Source: Irpex lacteus
Lineage: Eukaryota > Basidiomycota > Agaricomycetes > Polyporales > Irpicaceae
Reading direction: 5' to 3'
Assembly (NCBI GenBank): GCA_001986395.2
Contig: MQVO02000005.1
Coordinates: 372,001 to 436,000, forward strand
Length of the DNA: 64,000 bases
Shown here piece by piece: positions 57,842 to 64,000 of this stretch. The translations under genes and the position numbers were made by a program. The number at the start of each line of letters is the position of its first letter. The first letter of the stretch is position 1. A model generated the notes under the pieces. It was given only the letters and a program-made list of their open reading frames with translations, ran no database searches and had not been told where the DNA came from.

Positions 57842-60032
57842 ATGTCGTCCCCGCCGTCTTCGCCATTACACGCGTATCAGGACTCGTCGCCAGAGTCGTC
57901 TCCTGCTCTTGAACCCATCGACTCCTCTCCGCCCTCCTCACCGGCACTACAACCAGTTTCACTCTCCCCTCCGGTGTCCCCAGGTCCAGCCCATCCGTAT
58001 GCTGCGTCTACTAAAGCCGTGAAGCAGCCGAGGCTGTATGAGAAGAGAGACGCGTTCTATAGCGACGATGAGGATGTGTTCGGGGATGTGCGAGGTAAGT
58101 CTGTATGTTCACGCGACCCGCGCAGCCAGCCTGACTCTTACCTAGAGCACGCGAGCAGCGCATGGAGTCTCTCACCTCGCAAGAAGAGAGTGAGCATGCA
58201 CTCACATACACGCGCACTCTCCAACGCAAGTACTAGCTCTTCCATAACCGACGCGACACTCGGCAGACACATCGCACCTCGCCAACTGCTCTTCGGACCA
58301 CCCCGGTCGTCTCAACGGTCATTATCGACAGATTCACGCGACGAACTCGCCGCTATCGATCTTAGTGACGATGAGGATACCACCTTCAAACGCCCTTTGC
58401 GTCCACAGAGTCATCTCGAGAGGGAGAAGCATATATGGGACGCAGCGATCACTACTGCAGTCGATACCGCGGACGGACTCATTGATCTACAGTAACAACC
58501 ATCTATTGCTCTCAATGGACGTCTACTAAACCAATGCAGGCAGGAAGGACTGATTAGTACTGGCCTGTCCTTCATCCCACCCACTATCGCTGATCTAGCG
58601 TCGTTGGTGGTACTCCCTACCAAGGAGAACAACCCTACAACTGTGGTGCAAGCACAAACCCCAGCAGGCCCTCGAATTAGACCTTTTGTACGCTCCGTTA
58701 CCTTTCCCGCTCGGAAGAATGCGCCGTTCTTGTCCGCTCCCGAGGTGCACTCGTTGGCCAAAGCGACCTCTATGACACTGCGAGAGTCCTTAGCCCCGAT
58801 TCCGCCAGGCGTGGCATCTCTCACGAGCGAAGTCAACCTCCTCTTGGGCAACAACGCGATTACGAAGCTTCCCGTGGAGCTATTCTCTCTGTCCAATCTG
58901 ACGGTGTTGAGCATGCGTGAGTGTAGAGTCCCGAAGGAAGGATACACGCTCACCAATGCTTTTTTTCTTCGCAGGAAATAACTCCCTCACTCACATCCCC
59001 CCTCAGATCGCCCTCCTCACGAACCTGCGCGAGTTGAATGTGGCACGGAACAAACTCAAATATTTGCCTGCGGAGATGCTGGAGATGACGCTCGACGTAC
59101 TCGTAGTCGACCATAATCCCTGGCTGGCACCACCGACAGCAGCCGATGGAGAACTAACATCGTCATCGCGCACCTCACTTCCCCTTCCTGATAATATGGC
59201 TCAGCCACCTCAGCGCGAAGCAACAGCAACAACTGCCAAACGTACCGCGATAGTATCAGAGACCATTATCAACTACAAGATTCCGACGCTTACAGAATTT
59301 TGCCTGCGCGTTCTTCTCGCTCCCTTCGACCAGCCAAATCCACATTCCCCACCACTCCCTTCACTCCACGATACTCCTCTCCACACTCACTCACATCAAG
59401 GCACCCGCCCACGTACACGTTTAGAAGCCCTATACGAGCTGCCCCTCCCCCACATCGACCACTACCCCAATAAAGTCGTCAAAGCTCTCCGCGCGTGCGT
59501 ACCCGCGGCGGTGAACAAGCCTCAAGCTCATGTACAAGCGTCGCCTGCGAAACGCGCGAGGAGAAGCTCGACTCGATCGCAGCTCTCGGACGTGTTTGGT
59601 CCGACTGTACGTGAAGACGACGACGGCGAGGGTGGTGACACGGACGTGGAAGAAGAAGAAACGCACTCGGGGATTGGGACGTGCATGTCCCCCGTGCATG
59701 CTATGAGACATGCAAGACCGGTGTTCGTAGACCCCGCAGAGCAGCGATTCGAGTGGGTGCGCATGATTGCGGGGAGAGCGGTGCACGAGGACGTACCGGT
59801 GCTTTGGAGAGGGTGTATGCGTGGGTGTCTTGATTTCCTCAACGCCTCGGATCTGCACTCTCAAGATCAATCTCGAGCTGAGGGAGAGGAGGATGGAGAA
59901 GGGAAGAAGGGGGCGGTGTGTGGGGAGGATAGTTTAGGTTTGGGTATAAGTGAGGAGGAAGAGAATGGTGAGGGCGTAGAGGAGGTCGATCTTGGTGGTG
60001 GAGTGGGTTTGGAAGAGGATGGGTTTGATTGA
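57842..60032 (+). CDS. Leucine-rich-repeat protein with disordered flanks
   Basis: Four exons (57842-58094, 58146-58491, 58540-58916, 58975-60032) total 2034 nt, 677 residues. Residues 1-60 are a Ser/Pro repeat (SSPPSSPAL type). A disordered, phosphorylatable region with KKR runs to about residue 200. A short LRR block follows: LLLGNNAITKLPVELFSLSN, LTVLSMRNNSLTHIPPQIAL and LRELNVARNKLKYLPAEML, three typical repeats split by an intron exactly after LSM. Downstream is a conserved-looking stretch around TLTEFCLRVLLAPFDQPN and LYELPLPHIDHYP, then an acidic C-terminal tail (EEEENGEGVEEVDLGGG). This order matches an uncharacterised fungal LRR family with a fission-yeast member (SPAC926.06c type). 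The role is unknown; it is perhaps a scaffold. The first intron, 58095-58145, is 51 nt with no in-frame stop. Confidence 0.83.
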
Positions 60033-60252
60033 GTGGGTGGGTCAGTGGGTATCTCTGGATGGGGATGCAGTTGCGTGATATAAGCAAAGAAATAAAGAAC
60101 CATTGTACAGTACTAATCCATTCAAGGTCTTCGCTCCATTACTATCATACTATTTTACTCAGTAACCAGGTATCTTACCGGGCATAGTGCGCAAGCTGAA
60201 CGTTGAACTGAAACTGCGAGTTGGTTTGAACGTGCATCCTCGGCGGACCGAG

Positions 60253-60561
60253 TCAAATAAAGTACAGAAGTAAGAGTGTGAAGTGCAAGACTCGAGTCGT
60301 CACAAAGACAACGACAAGGGTATCTAGCAACGCTAGTGGAAATCCGGATAGCCAGAGAAGTGCTTGCTGTTTGGGAGTAGGATCCGTGAAAGGGAAAGCG
60401 TGCATAAATGCGAGTAGCTTTAGGCTCTGGTTAGAGTAGAACAGTTGCCTGAATACTCCTGCAGCTTCCTCTGGTTTTTCTCGAAACAGAGAGATCTGCT
60501 CAGGACTCGGCTTCATGTCCCCGTTAGGATCCATATAATCATAGTAGAATGGTTCCGACAT
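60253..60561 (-). CDS. Truncated MYND-family N-terminal paralogue
   Basis: A 102-codon frame whose first 75 residues match the N-terminal exon of the MYND genes at 31832 and 34681 (LFREKPEEAAGVFRQLF, KLLAFMHAFPF, LWLSGFPLALLD). The match stops right after LALLD, where the others continue LTDxRWYESF. The remaining 22 residues are hydrophobic (VVVFVTTRVLHFTLLLLYFI) and end at a stop, with no good splice donor at the break and no MYND finger nearby. A TATATAT at 60619-60625 (-) lies 58 bp upstream, so it may be transcribed. Either a decayed partial duplicate or a short membrane-tailed derivative. Confidence 0.6.
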   Translation of the reverse strand: MSEPFYYDYMDPNGDMKPSPEQISLFREKPEEAAGVFRQLFYSNQSLKLLAFMHAFPFTDPTPKQQALLWLSGFPLALLDTLVVVFVTTRVLHFTLLLLYFI

Positions 60562-60921
60562 CGAATGGAGATTCCTGGTGGTACCTCCTCTTCAACACGC
60601 TAAAATCAGGCCTCGTCGTATATATCGCGGCGTCGAGGCCCGACACTGGCACATACTTGAATCGCCGTTGATGCGCCAAGTTATCACCTTCTAGCCCCTA
60701 GTAAGAAGTAAAAAACGTCAGGTATATCGATGGCATACTGATCATGAGTGCGAGACACTACTTAACAGTGAAAGCAGAGTGCATGAACAAGGGTGGCGCG
60801 TAAGCCCCTAAATAAGACGCGCGCTGTTATAACGGTGGGAAAGTGGCCTTCTATTTCCTAATACCGTACCATTCGTACGAGGAACAAGATAACCTTTCTG
60901 TCTATCTTCATCACTACTTCA
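60562..60921. promoter_or_regulatory. Divergent region, MYND fragment / BTB 3
   Basis: 360 bp between outward-reading frames. It contains the TATATAT near 60620 for the minus side; no clear TATA for the BTB gene. Confidence 0.4.
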
Positions 60922-62076
60922 ATGTCTGACACGGAATCCATTGGCAGGGCTGACGGCGAGTCCGAGTCAGAAACGACCAAAGATTCCGAACTTCAACCGT
61001 CCGCAAGGCCTGACGAGGCACCAGTGGCACCCTCCACTGAGACACTAGAGGAAGGTGTGGAGGTGAAAACTCTCGTCCGCCATGAGACTCTATCATATGA
61101 GGACGGGAACCTCATCGTTGTGGCGGAGGACACAATGTTCCAAGTCCACCGGAGCGTCTTAGCACGCAAGTCTGCACTCTTCAAAGATCTGCTGAGCTTG
61201 CCGCAGCCAGACTCTGAAGAGAAGATCGACGGTCTGCCTGTCGTGCGTCTCTTAGACTCCTCTGCAGATGTCGCTTTGCTCATGGACTCCATATATAACG
61301 GAGAGAAGTATGCCATGCTTTCGTCTTATCTGTATGCCACACTGCTAATCAGAAACATCGCTTGTAGATATCGTTACAGAGAAGACGAAGGGCCCGCATG
61401 GCCTACAGTTCACAGAATGCTTACACTCGGAACCAAATATCAGGTCGAGGAGCTCCGCGAGGAGGCCATACAGCAGCTACACAGGCGATACCCCAAGAAA
61501 ATCGCAGGTTGGGACGAGACGTGTCGCACAGACAGTGATTCCAGTGGTGCTAGTACGATCCTCGTATCCTACTCCATCGACGAGGACCTCATCATAGCCA
61601 ATGTCGCACGAGCGATGGACCTTCCCGACATTCACCTCGCTGCACTGTACGGCTGCTGCTCGCTTCCCTTCGACACGCTGGTGAACGGCCGCACGCTGGA
61701 TGACGGCACCGTCGAGCGGTTGTCCCCTACAGATCTCATTGCGTGTTTGCAAGGGAAAGAGAATCTGCTGGTCACCGCCCGTGCGAACATCCGTATGAAC
61801 CTCTTCGCGCCAGAGGCTCCACCAGTGAACTGCCGCACGCCTGATGCATGTGCGGACAAGACGGCTGTTCTGCTTGCAAAGTATCGTACGGCAGAGGCTC
61901 GTCCGTATCGGTTATATGATCCGCTACGGCCGGAGGATGAGGAGATTGAGAGACAGTGTGCGGATATTGGGCTATGCCATGATTGCGTCAAGTTTTATAT
62001 CGCTAGGCACGCGTCGCTGCGCCAGGAGGTGCGAAGCAATCTGGACAAGTATATTTGTTCTCCTTTGAAATCATAG
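60922..62076 (+). CDS. BTB/POZ domain protein 3
   Basis: The third BTB family member in the window, 13 kb from the head-to-head pair. Coding length without the 60-nt intron (61308-61367) is 1095 nt, 364 residues. A Glu/Ser-rich N-terminal tail of about 55 residues precedes the BTB domain: LSYEDGNLIVVAEDTMFQVH, RSVLARKSALFKDLLSLPQP, VVRLLDSSADVALLMDSIYN and LGTKYQVEELREEAIQQL. A second half with ARAMDLPDIHLAALYGCC and the C-terminal pair CHDC matches the family only loosely; the WxxxPxWF motif of the other two is missing. The intron is a multiple of three with no stop and is in phase 2 at the position of the BTB 1 intron, so the two genes share an ancestral intron. Confidence 0.9.
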   Translation: MSDTESIGRADGESESETTKDSELQPSARPDEAPVAPSTETLEEGVEVKTLVRHETLSYEDGNLIVVAEDTMFQVHRSVLARKSALFKDLLSLPQPDSEEKIDGLPVVRLLDSSADVALLMDSIYNGEKYAMLSSYLYATLLIRNIACRYRYREDEGPAWPTVHRMLTLGTKYQVEELREEAIQQLHRRYPKKIAGWDETCRTDSDSSGASTILVSYSIDEDLIIANVARAMDLPDIHLAALYGCCSLPFDTLVNGRTLDDGTVERLSPTDLIACLQGKENLLVTARANIRMNLFAPEAPPVNCRTPDACADKTAVLLAKYRTAEARPYRLYDPLRPEDEEIERQCADIGLCHDCVKFYIARHASLRQEVRSNLDKYICSPLKS

Positions 62077-62248
62077 GCCTAGTACTATATTTCTTGTATA
62101 ATAGGAACACTCTGTTGCGTAAGCTGTTCATCGAAACTGACAAGGATTTATGGAAACTGTTAATGTACAAGAGTTATGCTAGCGTATCTTTGCACATCTC
62201 TAGAACATCCGGGTTCGCCTCAGGAGGATCGTCAACATATCATCTGAA

Positions 62249-64000
62249 CTACCTCATGCGAAGGATGTCGGTAGCACTGAAGGTACGAATCGTACCGTCC
62301 TCCGACGAGGTTATGATAGCGTCTGCCTCCGGTGAGAACGCAACGCTCCTAATCTTGTCAGCATGACCCTGGTATTCCGCTACAAACGTTCCAGAACGAG
62401 CGTCCAACAACCTAACATTGCCCTCCATAGTCCCGGAGCAAAGCCAGTCTCCGCTCTTGGAATATGCAAGAGTGTTGACAAGGCCTCCGTGATCAGAGAT
62501 AACCGCACGACGTTGGCCAGTCCATGAGTCGGCTATGACGATGGTCGTATCGTCTGAGCCAGTTGCCACTTCGTTGTCGTCCTTGGAGAACGCGACACAC
62601 CAGATCGGCGCAGAGTGCTCGTGCAGCGTCAGCAACTCTTCTCCAGTTTCGAGATTCCAGACACGGGCTGTCTGGTCCTCGGAAGCTGTGGCTATACGAG
62701 CACCATCGTGAGAGAAATCCACCATGTAGATGTTCGCCTCGTGCCCTCGCATCTCCACAAGCTTTGCGCCGTTCACTGGATTCCACACGCAGACGTTATG
62801 GTCCATGGTCGCGACGATTTTTCTGCTGTCAGGAGTGTATGACACCCACTGAGGGCTCGTCACGTTGTTGATAGTGCGAAGCAGCGCGTATCCTTGTGTC
62901 GCATCCCAAATCTTCAGGACGCCGTCTAACGCTCCCGAGACGAGACGAGTGCCATCGGGAGAATAGGCGACCTTGGTGACGTCGAGCTCGTGGCCTTCGA
63001 GGATAGGGAAATCGTTGTCTTCGATATCGTTTCCATCCTCGTCCTTGTCAGCGATGACAGACCAAACGATGATCTTCATGTCCGCAGATCCAGAGGCCAG
63101 CTTAGTCCCGTTCGGAGAGAATGCTAGAGCGTATACACCATCCTCGTGTCCGCTCAGGTGTTTGACCACCGTACTCGTGGCCAGCTCCCACAGAATGATG
63201 CTAGCGTCGTCGAAGCCAACGGCGATGATTTTTCCATCCGGAGAGATGGACGTGGCTTTGAGAGATCCCTGCTGCTGTGCCTTATCTGACAGATGCTGGT
63301 GAGGCCACTCAATGGTCTTTTCGTTACCAGCGGAATCTCGGAAAGTAACTGTCGCGTCGCGCAGGGGAGGGTCTCCGAGATCATCGTCGCCTGTAAGTAG
63401 AGAGCTAGGGGGCCTTCCAATGATCTTGTAAACTCGTTCCCGCCGTATTACATCATCTAGAGCCAAACTTCCAACTATTGATGTCGTTAATGGGGGTGGA
63501 TGATGGGAAGGTGCAATCATGCCCACCTTTGCGCTCGTCGACCACAATGCGCGGTTCTTTCTGGCGCAGGGCCGCAATGATATCATCCGGCAACTCCTCG
63601 CCCTGCAGAACGTTGTTGAGTGACTGAAATAAGAGCAATGCCAAAAGGCTCTACTGACGAGGAATAGACTTTGTATATCTTCGTTACATGCCAACGCGCG
63701 TTCTGCATCAGAGCATACCTATTACAACATAAGATAACACAATACCCACGATTCCTGACTCTACGTACCTCAAAAATGTAATCCAGAAGGGCATCAACGG
63801 GTTGATATGCCTGCGTAAGAAGTTAGCGTTATATTGGACGTTTAACGAGGGCGCCTACTGTTGTGGCCGAGTCCTCAGAGTCCCGCTCGTCGACAAGGCT
63901 TCGGACAGCTACGTCGTCAGAGGGATCCTCGCCCGGTGGTAAGGAGTGAGGACCTGCGTTTGCTTTGAGCGTCTTCCAAAATCCTAGTCGCGACGTCATC
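62249..64000 (-). CDS. WD40-repeat protein, 'LGYGHALW' family (5' end outside window)
   Basis: The gene runs leftwards from beyond 64000. Visible parts are the exon with FWKTLKANAGPHSLPPGED (63990-63860), AYQPVDALLDYIFE (about 63810-63775), a VCSDAERALACNEDIQSLF exon (about 63715), ELPDDIIAALRQKEPRIVV (about 63610-63535), and after the joint KVGSLALDDVIRRERVYKI. Then about eight WD40 repeats form a propeller (HEDGVYALAFSPNGTKLASG, HELDVTKVAYSPDGTRLVSG, HEANIYMVDFSHDGARIATA, HADKIRSVAFSPEADAIITS), ending ATDILRMR. The same N-terminal modules occur without WD40 at 43448-44954. Function unknown; the propeller suggests a protein-binding scaffold. The missing exons must lie to the right of the window. 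Confidence 0.85.

Noticed and set aside
1..64000. CRISPR array, prophage or bacterial operon
   Set aside because: Short-intron genes and eukaryotic families throughout; no evenly spaced repeat array and no phage or bacterial genes.

Overview
The window looks like nuclear DNA of a filamentous basidiomycete, probably an agaricomycete of the polypore type. Genes are dense and on both strands, and nearly all are split by introns of about 45-75 bp with GT..AG ends. The gene content is typical of that group: F-box, BTB/POZ, MYND-finger and DUF6535 proteins, a self-sufficient CYP505 P450, Con-6, and WD40 proteins carrying an agaricomycete-specific N-terminal region. I see no prokaryotic, viral or organellar genes, no CRISPR array, no convincing tRNA or rRNA, and no intact transposon.

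Layout. 1-2127: nothing firm. 2128-9317: core cell-biology genes, namely nucleoporin Nup85 (+), a coiled-coil nuclear-type protein (-), the SPOUT arginine methyltransferase Sfm1 (+, with a 10-nt exon) and kinetochore protein Nnf1 (-). 9617-14099: two tandem MFS transporters (-). 14443-16704: a Ypt35-like PX protein (+) and an F-box protein (-). 17176-21012: two tandem ToxD/enoyl-reductase-like dehydrogenases (-). 21013-26510: sparse DNA with the dynein light chain (-). 26511-30512: a Ser/Pro/acidic unknown (+) and a secreted Gly/Ser/Asn repeat protein (+). 31832-36611: two tandem MYND-finger genes (+). 36943-38731: class 2 dihydroorotate dehydrogenase (+). 39178-42967: a DUF6535 membrane protein (-). 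43448-44954: a WD40-less paralogue of the gene at the right edge (-). 45554-48655: a head-to-head BTB pair. 49127-51558: a membrane-anchored Dabb protein and Con-6. 51864-56349: CYP505 (-). 56460-57540: a decayed direct repeat. 57842-62076: an LRR protein (+), a truncated MYND-family relative (-) and a third BTB gene (+). 62249-64000: a WD40 protein (-) cut by the window edge.

How it fits together. Single-copy housekeeping genes (nuclear pore, kinetochore, dynein, pyrimidine synthesis, endosomal PX) alternate with accessory families that were duplicated locally: MFS x2, dehydrogenase x2, MYND x2 plus one fragment, BTB x3, and the 'LGYGHALW' family x2. No biosynthetic cluster or operon-like unit is evident. 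The most unusual gene is the secreted repeat protein at 29.5-30.5 kb. It has sequon-rich linkers, four PFI-type hydrophobic blocks and a C-terminal array of roughly 24-residue HVRVGDLL repeats with interspersed dibasic sites. Exon joins were derived by reading splice sites and frames by eye; where exon lengths were summed they gave whole codons.
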